The notes beneath the pieces were generated by a model that was not told the DNA's origin, ran no database searches, and was given only the letters and a program-made list of their open reading frames with translations. Positions 6,947-14,207 of a DNA stretch of 15,417 nt are shown here, piece by piece. Origin of the DNA: Planctomycetaceae bacterium (GTDB lineage: Bacteria; Planctomycetota; Planctomycetia; Pirellulales; Thermoguttaceae). The translations under genes and the position numbers were made by a program. Within the stretch, counting starts at the first letter, position 1, and every line of letters starts with the position of its first letter. The DNA lies in the NCBI GenBank assembly GCA_031257725.1, contig JAIROD010000211.1, positions 1 to 15,417 on the forward strand, given 5' to 3'.

Positions 6947-9900
6947 TCAAAACAGTGTTCCTTCATTTTTGGCGTAGGTCAGTTTGCCGTATTCCAGAAT
7001 CTCGGTCATTCCCGCATTTTTGCTGCGTAATTCGTCGAAATTGGTATCGGTCAGAAGAACATAGTTCCAAACGGCGTTCATCCGGTCATCCGGTTTCAGT
7101 TCGTTAATTCGATCAATCCAATCTAAAGCAGCGCGTTTTTTGCTCAACACGTCGGGATTGTCGGCGGCGTTTGAACTTTTTGTTTCAACAACATAAATCT
7201 TATCGCCTGCTTTTAACAAAAAGTCGGGAAAATATGACGACAACATTCCGTCGGAACGAAGATAACGAAAACGTGCGAAAAGGTGTTTGTGTTCGTTAAT
7301 TTTGATCATCCGTTCCACTTCGGAATCCGCGTCTGCCGCTTCCAGAAATTTCTTTTCCAAACCGCCTTTGTTCGACGGATAAAATGTTTTTTCGTAAATG
7401 GATTTCACAATAGGAAGCGAATAATTGTTTCGTCCTGTCATCGTTGTTAATTCGGAGAAATAACGCTTTTCAACAACCGCTTCGTTCACATCAATATTAT
7501 TCTGCATATCGTAAACGGCTTTTGAAAATTCTTGTATCATATATTCGACAATGTTCGTTTGGGAAAGGATAAGAACGCGCCAATAATTATTTTCCAGCGG
7601 ATCAAACGGTTGATTGAATAATTTGGCACGTATAAATTTATCGATAGCGGCGACAAGAGAGGTTTGATTAATCTGCATTAACGGTAACGGCGTTTTATGG
7701 CGGTTTTCGCCGAGTTTCGCAAGATTGGTCGTGATGATGTTCAACATTTTTTGCAAATATTCGTTATAACTTTGTGCGGTGAAAATGTCGCCGGTAACTT
7801 TATATTCGCCGAATTGTGTTTTAACGCTTTGTTCTTCCGATACGAAACGTTCCGCATTGTCTTTCGGAATCATCCGTTTCAACTGATCCAGCGTCCAACC
7901 AGGAATCGGATACATTTTTTCAAGCGAGATTTCCGTATCGTTTAATATTTCCTCTTTATCCTTGATAATTTGCGGGAAAAACAGATCGTAATCCTGATAA
8001 TTTTTTTTCAAACCGACATGAATCATATCACCGAGAATATGTTCCCGATCCAGTTTTACGCGGGAATCTTCACCGATTAAATCTTTATCCAAATCTTCGT
8101 AAAATCTTTCAAACGCCGGATGCTCGACAACAAAAAGCGTATCGAGATAATTGAGCGGTTCTTTTTTTAGTTCAAAAATATTGCGTCTGTTCTCGGCTTT
8201 GATTTCGGCGTATTCCGGTTCACGCCACATTAAACGGAGTCCGCGACCTAATACTTGTTCCAATAAGATCGGTGCCTGACTTGACCGCAACGGAACAATC
8301 ACACAAACATTGCTCACGTCAAAACCTTCACGTAACATCAATACCGACACGACAACGCGCGGTTGTTTTTGTTTATCAAGCGAAAACAATTTTTGTTTTA
8401 CTTTATCCCATTCGCCGACGGGAATCGAACCTTTGCGATCCGAATCGATTTGCATAATATCCTCTTCCTCAAGACTTCCTTCTTGTTTTAGAAAATCGAC
8501 AACAAGCGGCGACACTTTCGTATCTTCGCAAATCACGAGCATTTTCGGATATTTGTTTTCAAAATTTTGTTCCAGAATATTCAATTTGGAAAGTCCGGCG
8601 CGAAGCATCAAGCGTTGACCTTCCGACAGATCAATTACTTTGCGGAGATCGCTGCGTTTTGCCCGAAAATCAATGTCTTCGTTGGCAAGCGAGGCAAGCT
8701 CTTTCCGTTTGTCAAGCACGAATGTTTTAACGTAACCGCGGCGCATTGCCGTCGAAAGATCAAAGTCGGCGATAATGTGCGGAAAATAATGTTTTGTGCG
8801 GTTGCCGCTACTGCCGGTTTTGCCGGAACTTCCGGAGCCGCCGGTTACGTCGTAGGGAGTCGCGGAAAAATCAATTTGTACAAAATTTCGTCCTTTATTT
8901 TCTGAGATTTTATTGAGCGAATTTTGCCATTCGACTTCGGTAATCACGCCGCCGGTTTTTGTTTCGTGAATGTGATGAGCTTCATCATTAAAAACGCAAA
9001 TGTCCGGCAAGTTACTCAAAAACACCAACAGTCCGCCGCGCAGATATTGCGAATCGAGCGTATCAAGCGAGTTGCCCGCCGTAATGCCCGGCGAAAGCGG
9101 CAACACCTCTTTGGCAATCGTTTGAGAATTATCAAGATTGATGCCGGACATTTCAATTTCTGTTTCTGTTTCTGTTTCAATTTCGATTTCTGTTTCATCG
9201 TCTGTTTCGGCAAGCGCATGCCAGTTGGCGATTCCGATCAATCCGTCGCCGGTGGTTTTGTGTCCGATTTCCGTTTTGTCGGCGACCGCATTTTGCACAA
9301 ACGAATAAATATCGTCGCGGTAATGTTCCGGCAAAAAAAGTTCTTCGTTATTTTTGAAATCGGACGTGTTGAAATCACGAAATCCATCTTCGCCGACTTT
9401 ACCGCGAAAAGCGTCGAGTAAACGTTCATAAACAATCAGACCCGGCGCGACCAACAGGAAATGTTTCGTAAATTTTACTTCAGGCTGTTGCGAAGCCGGA
9501 TATTTTGCGTTCAAATATTGCCAAATTAAGAGCGCATTCAAAACCCAAGTTTTACCGGTTCCGGTTGCCATTTTGATACAATATTTAGGATGAGCGTATT
9601 TGTCTTTGGCAATCAACGAAAGAAAAACATCGGTGATAAAATATTTATTGATAGAATCTTCGGTGATATTCTCACTGATTTTGGAATACATATCGGGAAC
9701 AGATTCCGTTTTGAGAATCTCATGAGCATAAATTGTATTCAAAACCGCTTGCCTTTGACCTTCGTGAAAATTTTTCACGCGTTCTTCCGTGAACGGCGGC
9801 TCAAACCAATAACGTAATAAATCACGTGTTACATCGGTTACGCTTTTAAGAAAGTTGCCGTTTTCCCATTCCGTGTTGACAATCGCGGAAAATTCTTTGG

Positions 9901-9949
9901 CAAATTTTAACGGGATATTTTTAGTTTCAGTATTTATTCCAGAAGGCAT
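6947..9949 (-). CDS. stand-alone type III-like restriction enzyme (helicase plus endonuclease)
   Basis: A 1000-residue protein resembling the Res subunit of type III restriction systems: an ATP-driven superfamily 2 DNA translocase joined to a PD-(D/E)XK nuclease. Visible motifs are Walker A MATGTGKT (127-134), Walker B NDEAHH (321-326), motif III FSATP (361-365), motif V REGFDV (540-545) and motif VI QVLGRGLR (565-572). The C-terminal nuclease has FPDFLL (Asp909) and VVETKSS (Glu922, Lys924). All key residues are present. Two low-complexity inserts stand out: an acidic EIETETE repeat at about 250-267 and a Gly/Ser stretch GGSGSSGKTGSSG at 370-382. No methyltransferase (mod) gene lies in the window; the upstream neighbour is an unrelated secreted-type protease. 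No Shine-Dalgarno is seen before the ATG. Two palindromes at 9990-10030 may influence expression. Known Res proteins need Mod for site recognition, so this may belong to a partner-independent group or be an orphan. Confidence 0.9.
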   Translation of the reverse strand: MPSGINTETKNIPLKFAKEFSAIVNTEWENGNFLKSVTDVTRDLLRYWFEPPFTEERVKNFHEGQRQAVLNTIYAHEILKTESVPDMYSKISENITEDSINKYFITDVFLSLIAKDKYAHPKYCIKMATGTGKTWVLNALLIWQYLNAKYPASQQPEVKFTKHFLLVAPGLIVYERLLDAFRGKVGEDGFRDFNTSDFKNNEELFLPEHYRDDIYSFVQNAVADKTEIGHKTTGDGLIGIANWHALAETDDETEIEIETETETEIEMSGINLDNSQTIAKEVLPLSPGITAGNSLDTLDSQYLRGGLLVFLSNLPDICVFNDEAHHIHETKTGGVITEVEWQNSLNKISENKGRNFVQIDFSATPYDVTGGSGSSGKTGSSGNRTKHYFPHIIADFDLSTAMRRGYVKTFVLDKRKELASLANEDIDFRAKRSDLRKVIDLSEGQRLMLRAGLSKLNILEQNFENKYPKMLVICEDTKVSPLVVDFLKQEGSLEEEDIMQIDSDRKGSIPVGEWDKVKQKLFSLDKQKQPRVVVSVLMLREGFDVSNVCVIVPLRSSQAPILLEQVLGRGLRLMWREPEYAEIKAENRRNIFELKKEPLNYLDTLFVVEHPAFERFYEDLDKDLIGEDSRVKLDREHILGDMIHVGLKKNYQDYDLFFPQIIKDKEEILNDTEISLEKMYPIPGWTLDQLKRMIPKDNAERFVSEEQSVKTQFGEYKVTGDIFTAQSYNEYLQKMLNIITTNLAKLGENRHKTPLPLMQINQTSLVAAIDKFIRAKLFNQPFDPLENNYWRVLILSQTNIVEYMIQEFSKAVYDMQNNIDVNEAVVEKRYFSELTTMTGRNNYSLPIVKSIYEKTFYPSNKGGLEKKFLEAADADSEVERMIKINEHKHLFARFRYLRSDGMLSSYFPDFLLKAGDKIYVVETKSSNAADNPDVLSKKRAALDWIDRINELKPDDRMNAVWNYVLLTDTNFDELRSKNAGMTEILEYGKLTYAKNEGTLF
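9151..9208. repeat. imperfect 6-bp tandem repeat inside the restriction gene
   Basis: Repeats of TTTCTG and variants (TTTCAA, TTTCGA) run through this stretch and encode the Glu/Thr/Ile repeat at residues 250-267 between helicase motifs I and II. The unit is a multiple of three, so changes in copy number would alter length and charge but not frame. Confidence 0.8.
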
Positions 9950-9989
9950 GATTAAAGTTAAAATTAAAAATTTTGTTTCAAGAGGTAGG

Positions 9990-10030
9990 CAATGTTTCGC
10001 CGAAACATTGTGTCGGCGTACACGCCGACA
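9990..10030. promoter_or_regulatory. two adjacent palindromes upstream of the restriction gene
   Basis: CAATGTTTCG-C-CGAAACATTG at 9990-10010 has 10-bp arms around a single central base. It abuts TGTCGGCGT-AC-ACGCCGACA at 10011-10030, with 9-bp arms. They end about 40 bases before the restriction gene's ATG. They could be operators, 5'-leader hairpins or simply REP-type repeats; the sequence does not decide this. Confidence 0.5.
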
Positions 10031-10039
10031 GTGAATTAT

Positions 10040-10341
10040 GGTAATTGTCTATTTTGATTTGTAATTAATTGAAACAAGATAGGAAATTGTCTGATCGCCC
10101 CAAAGGGGCAAGCGGCATTAGCACAGGGCAACGCCCTGTGGAACTGAAAGGGCGTAAGCATTTTGTTTCATTCGTTTTATCCGCACACAAAATTTCCTAA
10201 CGCTTGCGCCCTTACAGGGCAATGTTTAGGGATTCCTTTTTTGTAGGGCGTTGCCCTACGCTATTGCTGATTACCCCTTCGGGGCGTTATAAATTGAAGG
10301 ATTACCTCAAACAATTACAAAAAATAAAATAGACAGTTACC
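10040..10341. mobile_element. 302-bp non-coding element with terminal inverted repeats
   Basis: The ends are inverted copies: 10040-10066 begins GGTAATTGTCTATTTTG, and the reverse complement of 10313-10341 begins GGTAACTGTCTATTTTA and continues in alignment to TGTAATT with a 2-nt length difference. Inside is a second, imperfect inverted repeat (about 10095-10157 against 10203-10287). It consists of serial hairpins: CGCCCC..GGGG, AGGGCAACGCCCT and the GAAAGGGCG/CGCCCTTACAGGGC group. There is no open reading frame. The TGTCTATTTT end motif recurs near 170-222. The right end supplies the stop codon of the protease gene. It lies downstream of the protease and upstream of the restriction gene, so it could also end transcription. 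Confidence 0.65.
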
Positions 10342-12049
10342 TCGTCTGATCGTTTTTCAAAAGTCGAAACGAAAAAACAAGCAGAACGGAAACAGTAAAA
10401 AAACAAGAAAGAAACACAAGCGGATGAAGTGAACCATAACGTTCCGAAACAGATGTTAATCCCTGTGATGACGGAACTTCTTCCTCAGTTTCTTCAGTAA
10501 TCGCCTTTGTTTCAGAAACAGGAATATCAGTCTCCATCGCAGAATCCAAAACAGATTGAGTGTCGTTTTCCTCCGTCAATTCCTGTTTTTCCGAAGAGAT
10601 ATGTGTTACGGCATCGTTTGGAATATCATTTGAAATATCGTCTGAAATTTGGTGTCCAACCTGAACAATCGGCATCGCATCCGATGAATGTTGCGCAGAA
10701 TGAGAACGAACTCCAATACTGCCATATCGAAATCCGGTTGATAAATCCATGTCCATCCACGCCGCAGTCCGAACAGTATGAGATTTTTTCAAATTCGAAT
10801 CAAATGAAAAGGGTGTGAGCGGAATTTCGGGAACTGGCGGGGAATCTCCGGTTTTGTCGGTTTCCATCTGTTGCGGTTGCGATTGTGATTGCGATTGAGA
10901 ACTCTGTCTCTTTTCTGACTTCTTCTCAAACACCGAAAACGATGACGGCGGAACCGACTGCATGTAACGCAGCGAACCGGAATGCGTGCCGAAAGACATT
11001 GACGATCCGGCAAGGTCGGCTCTACGTTGTTGTGAGGAAAAAGCCGTCGGCTGTTCCGCCGAAACCGCCGAATTAAGACTCTCACTCAAAAGATGACGCG
11101 GTCCGCCCTGTTCAATTGAAGCAAAATAAACCTCTGGTCGTGACGGAAGTGATTCCATTGCTGAACGAGTCTGGTTCAGAAAACGATTAACCCGCTCACA
11201 GTAACTCCCAGCCGTACTTCGAATCATATCGGAACCAAACAAAACGCCTGCGAGTTCGCCTTTGGAGTTGAGTATCGGTCCACCGGAATCGCCTTGCCGC
11301 GCACTGACCGAAAGGTCAATGATTTCATATTGCGGTGCGGAACCGTCTGACGGAATTTCAGGAGCAAGGTAACGAACACAACGTCCTCCGGCTAAACGGT
11401 AAGACCCCGAACCATAACCGGCAATCCAAAGCGGATCACCCGGCTTCGGTGTTGTTTGAGCAATGGGAAGAAGCGGCACCGAACCGGGAGGACGCGAAAT
11501 GACAATCAACGCCAAATCCCATTTCTGATCAGACAAAATCACCGCCCCGTATGAGGAAAAACCGTTCGGAAAATGAATATGAACCAATCCGCCCGCACCG
11601 TAAATGACATGCCAATTGGAAAGTATCAAACCATAATCACTGTAATTACCAATATACGAACCACTGCCAAAAGATTGACCGCTTTGATCAAACGCGACCA
11701 AACGCACTACATTGGGAAATTGCGCTAAGGAAGGAGTTGCCGATGTTCCGGGCGGCGTGGAAACCTGAAAACCAACTTTACCCGCCGGTTGAGCACCTAC
11801 CGCCAATGGTGATAAACCGGAAGACGCTGATGGCGGGGAAGTTGAGGTGGAATAACTGGATTGAGTAAACGACGGGTTACGCTTGGGAATCCCAAAATCT
11901 TCCGCAACCAATATCGAAATATTGAGAATAACTGTTAAAACCGTTAAAATAATTGTTTTCCGTACTAATTTACCCTGTGATCCAAAGAAAGGGAGTGCTG
12001 ATTTCTCTATCAGAAAAAACAGGTTTTGAAAACGTGTCAACAGTTCCAT
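10337..12049 (-). CDS. membrane-anchored trypsin-like serine protease
   Basis: A 570-residue protein with a chymotrypsin-fold (S1-type) peptidase domain at about 105-295. The catalytic triad is visible: His147 in LILSNWHVIY, Asp178 in QKWDLALIVI and Ser255 in ARQGDSGGPIL. Cys224 and Cys284 could form a disulfide. A hydrophobic segment near the N-terminus (about 32-48, after a long basic leader) is a signal peptide or signal anchor, followed by a Ser/Pro-rich linker (58-110). The region after the protease domain (about 300-540) is low in complexity, with a Gln/Ser run (SSQSQSQSQPQQ near 389-400) and an acidic stretch. A second membrane segment at about 544-562, followed by the basic tail RLLKNDQTR, ends the protein. 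The domain is thus probably held outside the cytoplasmic membrane by one or both segments. The substrate is unknown. The only in-frame ATG near the N-terminus is used; no Shine-Dalgarno precedes it. The TAA stop lies in the edge of the 10040-10341 element. Confidence 0.88.
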   Translation of the reverse strand: MELLTRFQNLFFLIEKSALPFFGSQGKLVRKTIILTVLTVILNISILVAEDFGIPKRNPSFTQSSYSTSTSPPSASSGLSPLAVGAQPAGKVGFQVSTPPGTSATPSLAQFPNVVRLVAFDQSGQSFGSGSYIGNYSDYGLILSNWHVIYGAGGLVHIHFPNGFSSYGAVILSDQKWDLALIVISRPPGSVPLLPIAQTTPKPGDPLWIAGYGSGSYRLAGGRCVRYLAPEIPSDGSAPQYEIIDLSVSARQGDSGGPILNSKGELAGVLFGSDMIRSTAGSYCERVNRFLNQTRSAMESLPSRPEVYFASIEQGGPRHLLSESLNSAVSAEQPTAFSSQQRRADLAGSSMSFGTHSGSLRYMQSVPPSSFSVFEKKSEKRQSSQSQSQSQPQQMETDKTGDSPPVPEIPLTPFSFDSNLKKSHTVRTAAWMDMDLSTGFRYGSIGVRSHSAQHSSDAMPIVQVGHQISDDISNDIPNDAVTHISSEKQELTEENDTQSVLDSAMETDIPVSETKAITEETEEEVPSSQGLTSVSERYGSLHPLVFLSCFFTVSVLLVFSFRLLKNDQTR

Positions 12050-12493
12050 GACAATTCATTCAAAAGCAGTGAAAATATACTGGCGACAGTTCGAATTTAA
12101 GGTTACTAAACAGTAACGGACTACAATGTTGCTATCATTTAAGGATGTGAACCAATTCCTATCTCAATACCGGTAACAGTATAAATGATTAAAAGAATCA
12201 GTTCTTTTTTCGTTTTTCGGAATATTGGAGGAATGACTGAAAAAAGAATCACGATGTTGTTTTGACCGTGCCATCTCGTAAAGACGGAGCAATCGGAGCA
12301 ATCGGATTTATTGGAGAGTTAATCGCGGATCGTGATCAGAATTGATTGAGAATTTTTTCGCTCATTTATACCATTCGTTCCAATTATCCCTAATGTCCCT
12401 TAAATTTCCAAAGTAAGGATATTAGGGACGATTAGGACAAATGGGACAAAAGAATCTTTGAGAGAAATTTGTGTTTAGGAAATAAGAAATAGG
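12050..12493. other. intergenic region upstream of the protease gene
   Basis: No convincing gene is present. A 9-bp unit CGGAGCAAT occurs twice in tandem at 12285-12302. Inverted arms TCCCTAAT (12387-12394) and ATTAGGGA (12421-12428) bracket an AT-rich centre and are followed by GGGACGATTAGGACAAATGG-like repeats. A TATATT read on the minus strand near 12071-12076 could be part of the protease promoter, but no good -35 accompanies it. Confidence 0.5.
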
Positions 12494-12806
12494 GTAATAT
12501 CTCAGTGGAATATTTGTAAAAAAATCCGATTTAACGCCTTTAGGTGTTCAATGTGAATAACCGCCGGTTTCAACCGGCGGTTAGTTGCAACACTAGCACC
12601 AACCCCTTTAGGGGTTGAATGTGAATAACCACCACCCTAAGTTTATACAGTAGCTGGCGGTTAGTTTATGGGGTGTCCAAAAAAATTCTACTCCGACAGA
12701 GGGGATTTTTAGTACAACCCCTAAAGGGGTTGAGTTTAAGGGCGGTACTTTCCGCCGGTTGAAACCGGCGGTTATTCACGTTGACTCTCTAAAGGGGGGG
12801 GGTAGT
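12494..12806. repeat. large hairpin-rich inverted repeat between protease and lpxD
   Basis: Positions 12549-12580 and the reverse complement of 12752-12783 agree at 31 of 32 positions. Each contains the 9-bp stem CCGCCGGTT/AACCGGCGG. Nested inside, 12600-12617 is an exact reverse complement of 12715-12732, and each of these is itself a CAACCCC/GGGGTTG hairpin. The left edge carries GTAATATCTCAGTG at 12494-12507, the end motif of the 1837-1999 element. The right edge has a run of nine G. There is no open reading frame. It lies downstream of lpxD and upstream of the protease, so it could stop lpxD transcription. Confidence 0.8.
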
Positions 12807-12889
12807 TGTAATAAAACAATTACAAAATGTAAAACCTCCAATCGAGTGAATAGATACAATAAAGCAACCAATTCCCGTTGACAGTATAT

Positions 12890-13954
12890 TCACTCTCCAC
12901 TCTCCACTTTCCACTCTCCACTATTAACGGATTTCAGTTTTTCGACTTCTTTGACAAGATTTTTAAATTCTTTTCGGAGTTCCGGAAGCCGTTGGAGGGC
13001 GATTTGAATTTTCATTTGTTCTTTTTCCGGCGTGGCGGGGATTCCGACAAGGCGGACATTCGGTTCTACATCCGCCAAAATCCCTGCCATCGCCCCAAGA
13101 ACCGCATGATCACCAATATGGACATGATCTTTCACTCCGACTCGTCCTGCCATCACCACATAATCGCCTGTTGTGGTACTTCCGGCAATTCCGGTATGCG
13201 CACAAATTAGGTTATGTTTTCCCAATTTACAGTTATGCCCGATCATCACCAGATTATCAATTTTTGTACCGTCGCCGATAATGGTAGAGCCGTAAGTGGC
13301 ACGGTCAATAGTGCTGCATGACCCGATTTCCACGTCGTTACCGATAACAACATTTCCTAATTGGGGTGATAATTTGTGAAAACCTTGCGAGGAATCATAT
13401 CCGAAACCGAATGCGCCAATCACTGCACCGGAATGAATAATGCAACGGCTGCCGACCATTGTATTTCGATAAAGAACTGCGTTGGGGAAAATGATTGTTT
13501 TTTCACCGATTTTAGAACCGGCTCGAATTTGCACACCGGCGTGAACAACAACATTGTTACCAAGTTCGACATCTTCTTCAATAACAGCAAAAGGACCAAT
13601 CGCAACATTTTCTCCCAATTGAACGCTTGGATGAACACAAGACCGGTCATGAATTCCGTCAATGGATTCTTCACGAGGCGGGGAGAAGTAGGCGACAATT
13701 TGTTCAAATGCTTTCAGGACATCGGAAACTTGAATCACGGAAAAACCTTCCGGTGCAACTCCAATTGGAACAAGAACTGCTTTCGCTTTACATTTCCGGA
13801 GTAGTAATGGGATACGGTCTGCACGATCGAGAAAGGTCAATTCAGACGGAGTTGCGTTTTGCATTGGGGCGACTCCGTCGATGATAAGGTTACCATCGCC
13901 GACAAGCCCCCCTTCAACCATCGCCGACAATTCCGATAACGTCCTACTTTGCAT
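12890..13954 (-). CDS. lpxD: UDP-3-O-acylglucosamine N-acyltransferase
   Basis: Cytoplasmic enzyme of lipid A synthesis; it transfers a 3-hydroxyacyl chain from acyl-ACP to the amino group of UDP-3-O-acyl-glucosamine. From the ATG at 13952-13954 the protein has 354 residues. It has the N-terminal LpxD domain (LSELSAMVEGGLVGD through ITFL-like ELTFLD, 1 to about 100), a left-handed beta-helix of hexapeptide repeats (about 108-305) and a C-terminal helical segment (about 308-342). The expected catalytic histidine is His240 in MIGHNCKLG, at nearly the same position as in E. coli. An in-frame TTG at 13990 would add 12 residues; the ATG is preferred because it matches the family N-terminus. The last residues, SGEWKVESGE, are encoded by a tandem 7-bp repeat and are probably not conserved. 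No other lpx gene adjoins it. Confidence 0.95.
   Translation of the reverse strand: MQSRTLSELSAMVEGGLVGDGNLIIDGVAPMQNATPSELTFLDRADRIPLLLRKCKAKAVLVPIGVAPEGFSVIQVSDVLKAFEQIVAYFSPPREESIDGIHDRSCVHPSVQLGENVAIGPFAVIEEDVELGNNVVVHAGVQIRAGSKIGEKTIIFPNAVLYRNTMVGSRCIIHSGAVIGAFGFGYDSSQGFHKLSPQLGNVVIGNDVEIGSCSTIDRATYGSTIIGDGTKIDNLVMIGHNCKLGKHNLICAHTGIAGSTTTGDYVVMAGRVGVKDHVHIGDHAVLGAMAGILADVEPNVRLVGIPATPEKEQMKIQIALQRLPELRKEFKNLVKEVEKLKSVNSGEWKVESGE
12891..12922. repeat. lpxD: tandem heptamer repeat at the lpxD 3' end
   Basis: Four CTCCACT-type units (12895-12901, 12902-12908, 12909-12915 with one base changed, 12916-12922) follow a partial unit. Read on the minus strand they encode the last residues of LpxD. 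The adjoining 12876-12893 is the repeat also found at 6762-6780. Confidence 0.85.
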
Positions 13955-14207
13955 AATGAAATTCCAATCCGTTAAAACACCACCAACCAAATTAATTATT
14001 CAGTAGTATAACGTGAAAGATCCTCATTGAAATACTTACCCCAAAATGCACCTAAAAATACTTGGGAATCTCTAATAATTCTAATTCAGAATTTACCGAA
14101 AGTTAACGGCGCGGGCTTGCCCCGCGTTGTTAGGCTTAACCCCCAAACACGGGGTAAACCTAAACCCTGTCGTTGACGAAAAACACGGTTACTCTCTTCC
14201 GGAAAAA
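13955..14207. other. intergenic region between the membrane protein gene and lpxD
   Basis: Contains GGGAATCTCTAATAATTC at 14064-14081, a repeat found again inverted at 15085-15102 and 15247-15263. At 14103-14129 is a CAACGCGG...CCGTTAAC-type unit (minus strand) whose core 14110-14126 is a 6-bp hairpin CGCGGG-CTTGC-CCCGCG; it is related to 6547-6574. The hairpin could end transcription of the upstream gene, but it has no T-tract. Too short for another gene. Confidence 0.6.

Noticed and set aside
9151..9208. Hexamer repeat as an on/off phase-variation switch for the restriction gene
   Set aside because: The unit length is a multiple of three, so slippage cannot shift the frame.
8924..9421. 165-residue plus-strand open frame opposite the restriction gene
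   Set aside because: It is an antisense shadow: the translation is Phe/Arg-rich and low in complexity, while the opposite frame carries all helicase motifs.
6947..12049. Protease and restriction gene as a two-gene defence system
   Set aside because: The protease has export and membrane segments, so it would not share a compartment with the restriction enzyme, and a 302-bp element separates the genes.
12262..12366. Short open frame reading LTVPSRKDGAIGAIGFIGEL and ending RDQN
   Set aside because: It has only a TTG or GTG start and no ribosome binding site, is about 30 codons long, and its middle is a 9-bp tandem repeat. It is better explained as repeat DNA.
12494..12806. CRISPR array
   Set aside because: Repeats are inverted and unevenly spaced, there are no regular spacers, and no cas gene is present.
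13955..13990. TTG start adding 12 residues to LpxD
   Set aside because: The ATG at 13954 gives the N-terminus typical of the family; the extra residues VGGVLTDWNFI do not fit it.
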